This document shows, piece by piece, positions 7,901 through 14,734 of a stretch of 16,273 nt of DNA. The stretch is from the NCBI GenBank assembly GCA_041745395.1, contig JBGTIZ010000246.1:1-16273 (forward strand), in the 5' to 3' direction. Every line of letters starts with the position of its first letter. The stretch's first letter is position 1. A program made the translations under genes and the position numbers. The notes under the pieces were generated by a model. That model did not search any database. It was given only the letters and a program-made list of their open reading frames with translations, and was not told the DNA's origin. Source of the stretch: Hadersleviella sp041745395 (GTDB taxonomy: Bacteria; Chloroflexota; Anaerolineae; Promineifilales; Promineifilaceae).

Positions 7901-8249
7901 GGCGGCCGCTGTGCCCGTGAGGCCAATTGTGTTTACGTTTGACGTGGGCCATCCGTTTGCTGAAGGCACGGAAACGGTCTCGCTCGCCGTGCGCCCCGCT
8001 AGTTTCCCGCTGGGCTGGACGTATGAACTGAGTAACGACAGTTTTGAACTGGCGGCGGGTGAAATCACGACGGCGATGCTAACGATGTATCCAGATGGCT
8101 CGCAGTTGGAGGATACGTTTGTACAGGTTGCCGTGGAAGGCTATGTGAATGGTGAGCTGGTGGGGGGAGCGATGATGCAACATCTGACGCCGCGCCTGAC
8201 GCCGCGTGCGGTGGGGAGTGATGTGTATTTACCGATCATTCAGCGTTAG
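4920..8249 (+). CDS. Exported right-handed beta-helix protein with Big_1 domain
   Basis: This 1109-residue protein probably acts at the surface or outside the cell. A basic-hydrophobic N-terminus (about residues 8-36, then EATPTAS) looks like a type I signal peptide; no lipobox is apparent. Residues about 55-490 form repeated short beta strands with Asn-rich turns, typical of a parallel beta-helix, and include the hallmark NYWGTASGP at 445-453. Residues about 497-585 resemble an invasin-type Big_1 immunoglobulin-like domain (VADG, then DANGQTTAVLTS). A beta-rich segment follows (about 586-700). Then comes a mainly alpha-helical stretch (about 730-1000), a further beta segment, and the end VYLPIIQR, which I recall as a common tail type of Chloroflexota exported proteins. 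No catalytic motif is visible, so adhesion or polysaccharide binding is a guess. The start is supported by GAGGAG at 4907. It carries seven ACGGCCGT palindromes, six of them before residue 590. Confidence 0.8.
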   Translation: MSHDVNFFKHKMHIFWLCLALGLTTAVFLLISGAEATPTASCAEPNFPDRVEGATDVSLPSGDYYLDRDALIRDGRTLTITAGSNIIICGDYHIRTNGEGNLRALGLPDQPIVFAREDPNDAWEGLIFDGNLGENSFLQHVVLNKAGSGTDTVDAAIIISALGPNESASPVFDHVTINDSPNYGVAVALDSDDRTPPAFSNVSINNSGRAAVLADAEAVGGFGRGNSYVGNMPNRIQIDSGGGSRLYHSQLWRNQGVPLEVLGTMMVAANQGEDPTAVLTIEEGTTLLMAPDARLFIGTSLGRRGALSVEGTADNPVTFTRIDEQSAPWNSLRLELYPDTAVRLTHTNLSFGGNNSELGTIEFLGNGQLSLDHVTLTNSLTAGVTNHAGTLNVNNSHFEANKYGLEFKDNGRGAAQIRNSTFLNNLEAGIQVNYPHSLCIDAIGNYWGTASGPADSDASDDGCGDGRENPVAGEAVSNGVRYTPWLPGTGGLQDRGSILPDKFYVVADGLDAAQLTITLRNAQGVPLVGKQIVLETSLGTLTQPTQATDANGQTTAVLTSETAGYAYLTAHNTTDNIPITAVGGVTFWQGLGDNGGLINTSGVPYASPQFIVSGRPFQQSLPVGMRVPMRNSNPYSVDVEVVYGVSGFNVGARFAPVYTATQTLAPGESWDAQGVWLPIVTGHRCIQANITIDDGQTSQQQRTPTDLFNFPLQQNTDQDPCDPERLNPQQAIPKKPGGLGTVVVTFGKLYNLARKANRCLSESLSFDQALAGRQYSNTPAYQTVITPPDYTPPLFTTADGLTQAEADALNDLAQTSADLLELNLALGATSQRLNWAAQAANITGATSSSGDMRQLRNNPLAYMDLQYAAYRDFAHEYATKLDLFADQIDALLAVYPEAADTLFVPDDYKYERNELENSGLDSETEQFLLDTGLENAFISELTGDLITSLDNNPAETVTFAEALSNIQQQSRAIATRLREQYPHPQTSLLRQGQTAAAVPVRPIVFTFDVGHPFAEGTETVSLAVRPASFPLGWTYELSNDSFELAAGEITTAMLTMYPDGSQLEDTFVQVAVEGYVNGELVGGAMMQHLTPRLTPRAVGSDVYLPIIQR

Positions 8250-8290
8250 AAAGGAGGGAGTAAGAGAGTAAGAGAGGGGGGGAGTAAGGG

Positions 8291-8327
8291 AAGAGCGCGA
8301 CGGGAAAAATCCCGTCGCGCTCTTTTT
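8291..8327 (+). terminator. Intrinsic terminator after the beta-helix gene
   Basis: A 15-bp stem (8291-8305 with 8310-8324) and AAAA loop are followed by T residues to 8327. Stem and loop are identical to the terminator at 4603-4641, although the genes upstream are unrelated. It follows a purine-rich low-complexity stretch (8250-8290, repeated AGTAAGAG/GGGAG words). Confidence 0.85.
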
Positions 8328-8344
8328 GTGTTTTATGGTATTGG

Positions 8345-8359
8345 CTTCGACAAGCTCAG
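8345..8359. repeat. CTTCGACAAGCTCAG dispersed word
   Basis: The 15-mer is seen once here, in the convergent intergenic gap. From memory it is a very common intergenic word (often seen as CTGAGCTTGTCGAAG) in Chloroflexota and several other phyla. Its function is not known to me. Confidence 0.4.
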
Positions 8360-8377
8360 CCAGCGGTGCGTTCTGTT

Positions 8378-8405
8378 GTAGGGCAAAGGCATGCCTTTGC
8401 CCTAC
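8378..8405. repeat. 28-bp perfect palindrome, copy 2 (GTAGGG(T/C)AAAGGCA family)
   Basis: Positions 8378-8391 are the exact reverse complement of 8392-8405. Compared with 4525-4556, the stem carries C-G in place of T-A while staying perfectly self-complementary. It sits six bases from the stop of the minus-strand lipoprotein gene, so it could fold at the 3' end of that transcript as well. Confidence 0.85.
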
Positions 8406-8411
8406 GGGACG

Positions 8412-11400
8412 TTAATTTTCGATGGTGAGTGTGCCCAGCATGGTGTCGAGGGCTTTCAGGGCGGGGGCGAAGTCGTCGGCGGCTTCTAACTCGGCGATGA
8501 GGTCGCTGAGGTATTGGTCGTAGGTTTCAGCGAATTCGTTGTATTCATCACCGCTGAGGTCGGCTGATTCGGGCAACACGGCCGTGGTCAAGGGCGCGGC
8601 AAACGTGACCAAGAAACGACCATCATCGGTTAAACCCATGAAAATATAGCGCAGTTCCCGTTGCAACATGGGGGAGACATCCTGCCGCATAACGGTCAGG
8701 TAGCGCACGCCACTGCCCGCTTCAAAATCCACGTACTCAATATTAGATTGAAACGCGGGCGACGCGCCCACGTCGGGCAGAACGGGCAGTTCGCCCGCTA
8801 ACCCAGCGGGGTCGGGGCGATTAGCGAGGACGCGCTCGAGGGTGGCGAGACGGCTGTTCAAATCTGCCCGCCGCTCGGCCGTGTACAGGTTCTGGAAAGC
8901 GGCCATGGGGATGATGCGTAGCTGTTGCTCGGCGGGGTTGAAATATGGGGCGTCCACGGCCGTGTCATTAAAGCTGAGCAAGGCGTGGAGCGGCAAACCA
9001 TTCAAGAAAGGCGGCGTTTCGGGGTCGGGCAGAAAGGGGCCGACCACTTGCCACGCAAAGCTATCGGCGAAACCTATCACGTCGAGCTGAATAGCTTCTT
9101 CTTTCAGGCCGGCGGCCACGGCCGTGTCTATCGGTTGCGTGTCCATGACGGTCGCCACCTCATCAGCGGCTTCCGCTTCAGGGGTGAGGATCATGTTGGC
9201 GACGAGGCCGTCAAGGTCAGACAAATTGGGGGTGATGTCACTGGGGGCGAGGTTGTTGACCACGGCCGTGGCCTCGCTCAAATGCTCATCATACGTCTCA
9301 AAGATAGCCGCGATTTCTGCGTCAGTCAGGTCAGTCAGCGTGGCCGGAAAAGCCTCCGTGCTAAGGGGCAAAACCACAGAAAGATAATACATTCCATCAG
9401 CCGTTAAACCCTGATAATAATAAGCAAGCTGGTCACTGGTGACCGGGTTCGCTTCGGACACAAAACGACCCAGATAGCGCACGCCTGCACCCGCATCGTT
9501 GGCAAAGTTAAAGTAGCGCACTTGGCCGATCACGTCGGGATAAGCAAAGTTGGGGGGCAAAATGGGGGCTTCGCCCGCTAGGGTGAGTGGCTTAGCCACG
9601 AGCAGGGCTTCGAGGCTGGCGACGGTATTGCTCACAGCGGGGTCACCAGCGGCGTCCCACATCGCCATGTATTCAGCAATGGGGAAGATACGCATAAAGG
9701 GTGCGCCATCAGCGGTAAAGAGCAGGTGGGCAGGATGCCCGACTGCACCCGCTTCGTCATCGGCGTTGTACTCCAGGCGGGTCATGAGTTCGCCGCCGAC
9801 CTGTTGGCCTAACACGGCCGTGTCCAGCGATACATTGCTCAAATCAATAGAAGGCAAAGACCCCACGGCCGTGTCCGACAGCGGATTTGTATCTCCCACC
9901 GCTTGGATAAGCGTGCCGCCTTCCCCATCAAATAGGGTCAGACGGTTCGACTCAATGCTAAACGTAGCCACGCTTTGCAAAGCCGAGAGGAAATTAGCCT
10001 CTTGTTGCATCGGCTCTTCGTCACACAGCATCTTCGAAGTCACGAGCACCCCCACGCTAATATTGTCGCCGTCCAGCGTATAGGGGCCGTTGTACTGGTT
10101 GCAAGAAGCATTGCCAGACACAGAGCCTTCGGCGGCGGCGTCAAACAGGATGGTCGCTTCAGTTTCAGCCAAAACAGACTGCATTCCCCCACGGCCGTTG
10201 TAAATCGCTATAACCGTCCACGGCGTGCCTTCCAGCGCGGCAGGTGCATCTTCATAGAAAACGAGCAACACATTCCCGTTGGCATCCAGCAGGTTGAGCA
10301 ACCCATTTTCGATTTGGTAGCTGGTCGCTTGGGGCAAGGTGTTGAGCAATGTCTGCTCAAACTGCATCACCGGCCCAGGGCAAGCCATCATCGTGCTACC
10401 AATATTCTCTTCGATAGTCAGGTTTTGGCCGTCACGACTGTACGCGCCAAAGAAGGTGTTGCACCCGCCATTGCCCGAGAATTGGTCACTGGTAAATTTG
10501 ATACCCGCCTGAATATTGCTCACTGGTTGCCCTTTATAAGCGGCCAAGAGCCAATTGGTCAGCAAAAAGTCAGGATTCGCCACATCGCCAGCTGCGACCA
10601 TGCCAGGCGACGTCACAGAAGCGTCACCCGCTTGGGCGGCCACGACCTCAGCCGGGAGTAAGTCCATCATGCGGGAGCCATCTTCACCAAACAGGCTGAG
10701 TAAATCCCCATCTTGGGTAAAGGTGGTCGCATTTTGCAGAGCGGCCAAAAATTCAAACTCTTGTTGCATCACTTCTTCAGGGCACATCATGCGCGTCGTG
10801 GCTAGTTCGCCCACGCTAATATTTTGCCCGTCAATGGAGAAACCACCGTTGAAGTTATTGCAAGAGGCGTTGCCCGAAATTTGTCCATCCGCGCCAAACA
10901 TGACCGTGATTTCAGTTTCGAGCATGGGCGAGGTCACGGCTTGACGGCCGTTGTTGTAAGCGATAGCCACCCATTCGACCCCCATCAAGCTGGCGGGCTG
11001 GTCAGGCGAGAAAACGAGCAGGGCGTCGCCCTCAGCGGGGAGCAGGCTCAACGCGCCGTTGTCAATTTGGTAGCTAGCAACTTGGGACAGGAGAGCCATG
11101 TAGGCTGGTTCGACGGTTTCGGCGGGGCCGATGCAGGCCATCATGGTCATGGCGATGGCTTCGTCAAAGGTGAGGCTTTGGCCGTCAAGGGTGTAGGAGC
11201 CAGAGTAGCTGTTGCATCCGCCGTTGCCAGAGGCGCTACCGTCTTCAAATTGGATGGTGACGCGCACGTCACCTACTGGTTCGCCATCGAGGGTGTTAAG
11301 AACCCAGATATTGTTTTCAAGAGTGGTGGTGTCGGCTGTTGGGGACACGGCCGTGCGGCTTACCTCTTCCACCAATACCCAGCGCATAGAGCTAGCATCA

Positions 11401-11756
11401 GCAGGCGGGTCTTCCACCGTTATCTCTTCTACAAGTAGTTCAAACTCAAAGCCTGGTTCAAACGTGAATCCTTCAATCTCGTCATAGAAGAAACGATACT
11501 CTTCATCTTGGCTTTCGCGCACTAGGTAACATTCCTGCGGCGCAACGCCCACACATTCAACCCGTTCAGAGCCGACAAAAATTGTCTTGATATTGCCGCT
11601 ATCCGTCGCTTCCTCACGCGGCGCGGCGGCATCGCTCGGTGGCATCGTGGGCGAGACAGGCGTGGGCGGAGCCGAACAGGCGGCCAATGCCCATAAAACG
11701 GTTGTTAGGGCGAGCAGAAAAAATCCTGACCGCTGAAACCATGGTGTCATTTTCAT
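8412..11756 (-). CDS. Lipoprotein with DUF4377-like domain, four META domains and a duplicated C-terminal module
   Basis: This is a 1114-residue predicted lipoprotein. The signal peptide ends in the lipobox LAAC with acylation cysteine C27, so it should be anchored at the envelope. Residues about 58-136 resemble DUF4377 (ECYLVRE, then FYDEIEGFTFEPG). Four META (HslJ-like) domains follow at about 148-250, 258-368, 398-500 and 508-620. Each has the SGN..CN core and a second cysteine (pairs C181/C208, C299/C325, C432/C459, C552/C578). Domains 1 and 3 resemble each other, as do 2 and 4, so a two-domain unit was duplicated. Residues about 645-828 and 877-1085 are two copies of a further module that I do not recognise. 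META proteins have been linked to stress and antibiotic tolerance; no specific function can be claimed here. A GAGGAA site precedes the ATG. The gene converges with the beta-helix gene. Nine ACGGCCGT palindromes lie inside it. Confidence 0.82.
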   Translation of the reverse strand: MKMTPWFQRSGFFLLALTTVLWALAACSAPPTPVSPTMPPSDAAAPREEATDSGNIKTIFVGSERVECVGVAPQECYLVRESQDEEYRFFYDEIEGFTFEPGFEFELLVEEITVEDPPADASSMRWVLVEEVSRTAVSPTADTTTLENNIWVLNTLDGEPVGDVRVTIQFEDGSASGNGGCNSYSGSYTLDGQSLTFDEAIAMTMMACIGPAETVEPAYMALLSQVASYQIDNGALSLLPAEGDALLVFSPDQPASLMGVEWVAIAYNNGRQAVTSPMLETEITVMFGADGQISGNASCNNFNGGFSIDGQNISVGELATTRMMCPEEVMQQEFEFLAALQNATTFTQDGDLLSLFGEDGSRMMDLLPAEVVAAQAGDASVTSPGMVAAGDVANPDFLLTNWLLAAYKGQPVSNIQAGIKFTSDQFSGNGGCNTFFGAYSRDGQNLTIEENIGSTMMACPGPVMQFEQTLLNTLPQATSYQIENGLLNLLDANGNVLLVFYEDAPAALEGTPWTVIAIYNGRGGMQSVLAETEATILFDAAAEGSVSGNASCNQYNGPYTLDGDNISVGVLVTSKMLCDEEPMQQEANFLSALQSVATFSIESNRLTLFDGEGGTLIQAVGDTNPLSDTAVGSLPSIDLSNVSLDTAVLGQQVGGELMTRLEYNADDEAGAVGHPAHLLFTADGAPFMRIFPIAEYMAMWDAAGDPAVSNTVASLEALLVAKPLTLAGEAPILPPNFAYPDVIGQVRYFNFANDAGAGVRYLGRFVSEANPVTSDQLAYYYQGLTADGMYYLSVVLPLSTEAFPATLTDLTDAEIAAIFETYDEHLSEATAVVNNLAPSDITPNLSDLDGLVANMILTPEAEAADEVATVMDTQPIDTAVAAGLKEEAIQLDVIGFADSFAWQVVGPFLPDPETPPFLNGLPLHALLSFNDTAVDAPYFNPAEQQLRIIPMAAFQNLYTAERRADLNSRLATLERVLANRPDPAGLAGELPVLPDVGASPAFQSNIEYVDFEAGSGVRYLTVMRQDVSPMLQRELRYIFMGLTDDGRFLVTFAAPLTTAVLPESADLSGDEYNEFAETYDQYLSDLIAELEAADDFAPALKALDTMLGTLTIEN

Positions 11757-12112
11757 ATTTATTCCTCTCTTACGGTTGAAATGGTGTAACTACTAATGCT
11801 CTCGAGAAGAAGTTCAACTTTTAGCGTTCAAATTATTTGACCCACTAGAGAAAAGTTGAACTTCTGGGTTGGTAGTTACGAAATGGTTACAGTAAAGGGT
11901 AGGTAGTGTGTTATGTGTCATGCGTTATGAACACGCCACGAAACACATATCATCAAACGAAGCCTTGATGATGAAGGTTCCTGTGTATCGTTTTCTTAAG
12001 CAATAGCTAATGAGCTTGCGGCAGGATGGCGTGGTCAGGCTAAATACTCCCCCCACTCGAGTGACTATTGTAACAGACTTTGGCAGGACTTATGTCCTGC
12101 TATAGTTGCCTC
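11757..12112. other. Intergenic region between the lipoprotein and SulP genes
   Basis: No gene is seen. It carries the leader of the minus-strand lipoprotein gene (ribosome site in 11760-11772), the long-loop hairpin at 11808-11865 with an outer GTAACTAC/GTAGTTAC pair (11786-11793 and 11872-11879), a short TCATCAA/TTGATGA hairpin near 11950-11975, a CACTCGAGTG palindrome at 12054-12063 and a weak GCAGGAC hairpin at 12083-12100 just past the SulP stop. The last has no T-tract on the minus strand, so it is a poor terminator. Confidence 0.5.
11808..11865. repeat. Hairpin of the AGAAGTTCAACTTTT family, copy 2 (28-base loop)
   Basis: Arms 11808-11822 and 11851-11865 are exact reverse complements (15 bp), separated by 28 bases. 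The arms are identical in sequence to those at 4560-4592, which enclose a single base. It lies about 50 bases upstream of the lipoprotein start, so it could affect its transcription or leader RNA; it may equally be just a dispersed element. Confidence 0.8.
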
Positions 12113-14284
12113 TTAACGAGAATAATAGGTCAAATCGGCTAGCTCCATGCCCAGCATACCACCCGACAAATTATAAACCCGCGTATATCCTTGCTCAATA
12201 AACGCCTGCGTCACCTGCAAGCTGCGCCGCCCCGACCGACAAATAAAAATAATGTCTTGGTTACGCGGTAGCGGCTCAGTCGAGCCATCAAACAAACTCG
12301 GCAACGGCCGTGATTTGGCCGGACGCAGATGCCCTTCGGCATACTCCTCTGGCTCACGCACATCAATCAACAACGGCTGTTTAGCGGGGTCATCATTGAG
12401 CCGTTCCCAAAGCTCTTGCGGAGAAATATGGGGCAACTCCACTTCAGAGGGGGTCAAATCGACCAGAGGCACGCGCTCTAATTCGGTGTTTTTGGGCAGG
12501 TTTTGGCACTCTTTCCACGCCCGAATGCGACACCCATAGACGCAAATAGAGGGGTTTAGCACCTGATTAAAGATATGCTTAATGGCCGTCTCTTGGTCAA
12601 GAAAATGGCTCACGCCCAAGAAGAGGTCAAAATCGCTCAGGTTGATTTTTTCCCAGACCGCCTCGTTTACACCCACCATGAACAGATCTCCCCCTTTTTG
12701 ACGATAGAGCCGCACAATCGTTTCCAACATATGAATGCCGCTGATGTCACATTGGTTGACGCGGTGCATCCGCAACAGCAGATATTTCTGCTCGGGGTGC
12801 GCGTCCATGTGGCTCCGAATAGCCTCCTCGACATGGGGAGCCGCGCCAAAATAGAGGGATCCCATGATGGTAATAACGGCGAGTTGGGGGCATTCGGGCT
12901 TGGCGGGCTGATGCTCAAAGTGGGCGAACTCATCATCGGGGAGCATCGAGTAGACGGCGGGGGTAGAGGTTTTGGCGATGTAACGGGCAAAAGAGATGAG
13001 GACTCCCACGAGTACGGCGAATTCGAGGGGGAGCAGAATCGTAGCGATGAAGGTGGTCACCATGATGAACAAATCGCCGAGGGAGGTGCGCCAGATACGC
13101 GCCATCTCTTGATAGTTGATCATCTTGGTGCCGGTGACAATGAGTAAGCCCGCTAGGGCGGTGCGGGGTAAATAGGCGGCGACGGGAGCAAAAAGCAACA
13201 TGGCGACTAAGACCCACACGGCCGTGAGTGCCGCCGCGATTTGGGTGCGTGCCCCAGCTTCATAATTGACCAAAGAGCGCGTCAACGAACCCGCCACAGG
13301 GTAGCCCGAGAACGCGCCCGCCGCCATATTGGCTAACCCTTGCCCCACAAACTCTTGGTCACTGTTCAGGTATTGCCCACTGCGGGCGGCGATGGCGCGG
13401 GAGATAGAGGCGGCTTCGATGAGGCCAATGAGGGCAACGGCCAAAATACTGGGCGCCATTTCCCGAATAAGGTTTTCATCAAAAAGGGGGAGTTGGGTGA
13501 GGGTGAAGGGGGGCAAACTGCGGGGGAGTTCCCCCAGGACGATGATGCCGATGTTGTCGGGGTTGAGGAAGTAGGCCACGGCCGTGGCTATCATCATGGC
13601 TACCAACGCTCCAGGGAGCTTGGGCGTCAGCTTCTGAAAGGCGATAATCAGCACAATGGTCAGCAAGCCAATCGCCAAGCTGGGCGGGTGCAAATCAGAC
13701 ACATTGGCGAGGATACGGTTGAAGGTCTCAAAAAAGGAAGGCGTGCCCACAAAATCAATGCGAATCAGGTGGCGCACTTGGTTAATCATGATAAGCAGAC
13801 CCGCCCCTGCCGTGAAACCGACAACGACGGAGTCGGATACAAAATTCACGAGTAGGCCGAGCCGGGCGACGCCCATCAGGAGCCGCAGAACGCCCGTCCA
13901 AAAGGCCATGACCCCTGCGGCGAGGATATATTCGGGCGTATCGGGGGTAGCCACGGCCGTGAGTCCCCCCAAAATGAGCAGAGCCGAGGTGTTGGTCGGG
14001 CCCGTGTGCAGGTGATAGGATGACCCCCACAACGCCCCCACGATACCCGCCACGATAGCCGCATACAATCCTAGCTGGGCAGGCAGTTCCGCAATCAGAG
14101 CGTAGGCGATGGCTTGGGGGAGTAGCACGACCACAAGGGTGAAGCTAGCTATCAGGTCGCCACGCAGATAGCCGCGCTGGTAGCCCCGAACAATGGTCAG
14201 CGGCTGGAGGAAAAGGGTGGGTAAGCTACGCAACCATTGGCTGGTTTGTTGTCTGATTTCTTGGGGTGAAGCGGTGGAGGCCAT
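12113..14284 (-). CDS. SulP anion transporter with STAS and rhodanese domains
   Basis: This is a 723-residue inner-membrane transporter of the SulP (SLC26) family, probably moving sulfate, bicarbonate or another inorganic anion. Residues about 25-435 form the membrane domain with some ten to twelve hydrophobic segments, including the family-like GLYAAIVAGIVGALWGSS and HTGPTNTSAL stretches. A cytoplasmic STAS domain spans about 463-575 with CDISGIH (S515 at the conserved serine position). A rhodanese domain at about 619-718 has the active-site loop ICRSGRRS with C682, so it is predicted to be catalytically competent in sulfur transfer. Between the two lie three cysteines, C581, C585 and C593, within 13 residues. 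SulP-rhodanese fusions are known; here they suggest coupling of sulfur-anion uptake to persulfide handling, which is inference. No clear ribosome binding site precedes the ATG at 14284, so the start is less certain. It has no partner genes nearby. Confidence 0.9.
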   Translation of the reverse strand: MASTASPQEIRQQTSQWLRSLPTLFLQPLTIVRGYQRGYLRGDLIASFTLVVVLLPQAIAYALIAELPAQLGLYAAIVAGIVGALWGSSYHLHTGPTNTSALLILGGLTAVATPDTPEYILAAGVMAFWTGVLRLLMGVARLGLLVNFVSDSVVVGFTAGAGLLIMINQVRHLIRIDFVGTPSFFETFNRILANVSDLHPPSLAIGLLTIVLIIAFQKLTPKLPGALVAMMIATAVAYFLNPDNIGIIVLGELPRSLPPFTLTQLPLFDENLIREMAPSILAVALIGLIEAASISRAIAARSGQYLNSDQEFVGQGLANMAAGAFSGYPVAGSLTRSLVNYEAGARTQIAAALTAVWVLVAMLLFAPVAAYLPRTALAGLLIVTGTKMINYQEMARIWRTSLGDLFIMVTTFIATILLPLEFAVLVGVLISFARYIAKTSTPAVYSMLPDDEFAHFEHQPAKPECPQLAVITIMGSLYFGAAPHVEEAIRSHMDAHPEQKYLLLRMHRVNQCDISGIHMLETIVRLYRQKGGDLFMVGVNEAVWEKINLSDFDLFLGVSHFLDQETAIKHIFNQVLNPSICVYGCRIRAWKECQNLPKNTELERVPLVDLTPSEVELPHISPQELWERLNDDPAKQPLLIDVREPEEYAEGHLRPAKSRPLPSLFDGSTEPLPRNQDIIFICRSGRRSLQVTQAFIEQGYTRVYNLSGGMLGMELADLTYYSR

Positions 14285-14580
14285 GTTGATTTTGGATCGG
14301 TGTGGCTTGTTTTTTGAGCAAAAAAACGGCTAAAACCGTTACGACGAGCGGCCAGTTGCGGGAGTGGTTAAATCGCTGTACCTCATGTAGGATGGGTAAG
14401 GACAGTTTGTTATGCTAAAAGCTATCAGGAATGGGCATAATGTCAAGGGAGAATTTTAGGCTGGTGAATGGTATAGACAACTAACGGTTACGCATAATAA
14501 GCTCAGTTTATTAGGGGACACAATCTCAGGCAAAGAGGGCGAAAATCGTTATGGAAACGATGCAAAGCATTAATTTAGTG
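14285..14580. other. Intergenic region upstream of the SulP gene
   Basis: No gene was found. It presumably contains the promoter of the minus-strand SulP gene, but no hexamers could be assigned with confidence. A weak inverted repeat (ACGGCT/AACCGTT words, about 14326-14341) lies near the SulP start. The AT-rich part toward 14580 grades into IS-end-like repeats. Confidence 0.35.
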
Positions 14581-14633
14581 TATTGGTCACAAATCAGCAA
14601 CACACCTTCCTTTTTTGACAAAAAGGCATATTT
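14581..14633 (+). repeat. Diverged tandem copy of the repeat's first half
   Basis: The segment reads TGGTCAC-AATCAG-AAC...TTTTTTGACAAAA-GC with the same spacing as the start of the adjacent 100-bp repeat, but with several substitutions. It directly abuts that repeat in the same orientation. This looks like an older IS or MITE terminus next to a newer one. Confidence 0.6.
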
Positions 14634-14733
14634 TGTAGTGGTCACGAATCAGTAACGTACTTTTTTTGACAAAAGGCGTCTCTTCTCAACCGACTAGCTT
14701 CGTCGTGGCCTGCGGCCACGACTCGCTGGAAAG
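14634..14733 (+). repeat. 100-bp inverted repeat, right copy
   Basis: It is the perfect reverse complement of 40-139, about 14.5 kb away. The GC-rich hairpin is at 14702-14722. The unit ends where a PIN-domain remnant begins, so this copy, like the left one, sits at a gene break. An exact 100-base match implies recent transposition, recent duplication or ongoing gene conversion. Confidence 0.85.
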
Positions 14734-14734
14734 G

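Noticed and set aside
9550..11438. Long plus-strand open frames antisense to the META lipoprotein
   Set aside because: They are GC-rich shadow frames; the minus-strand frame has a lipobox, domain repeats and a ribosome site.
40..14733. Composite transposon formed by the two 100-bp repeats
   Set aside because: No intact transposase lies at either repeat, the cargo is ordinary metabolic and envelope genes, and no target duplication is visible; independent insertions or a rearrangement explain it as well.
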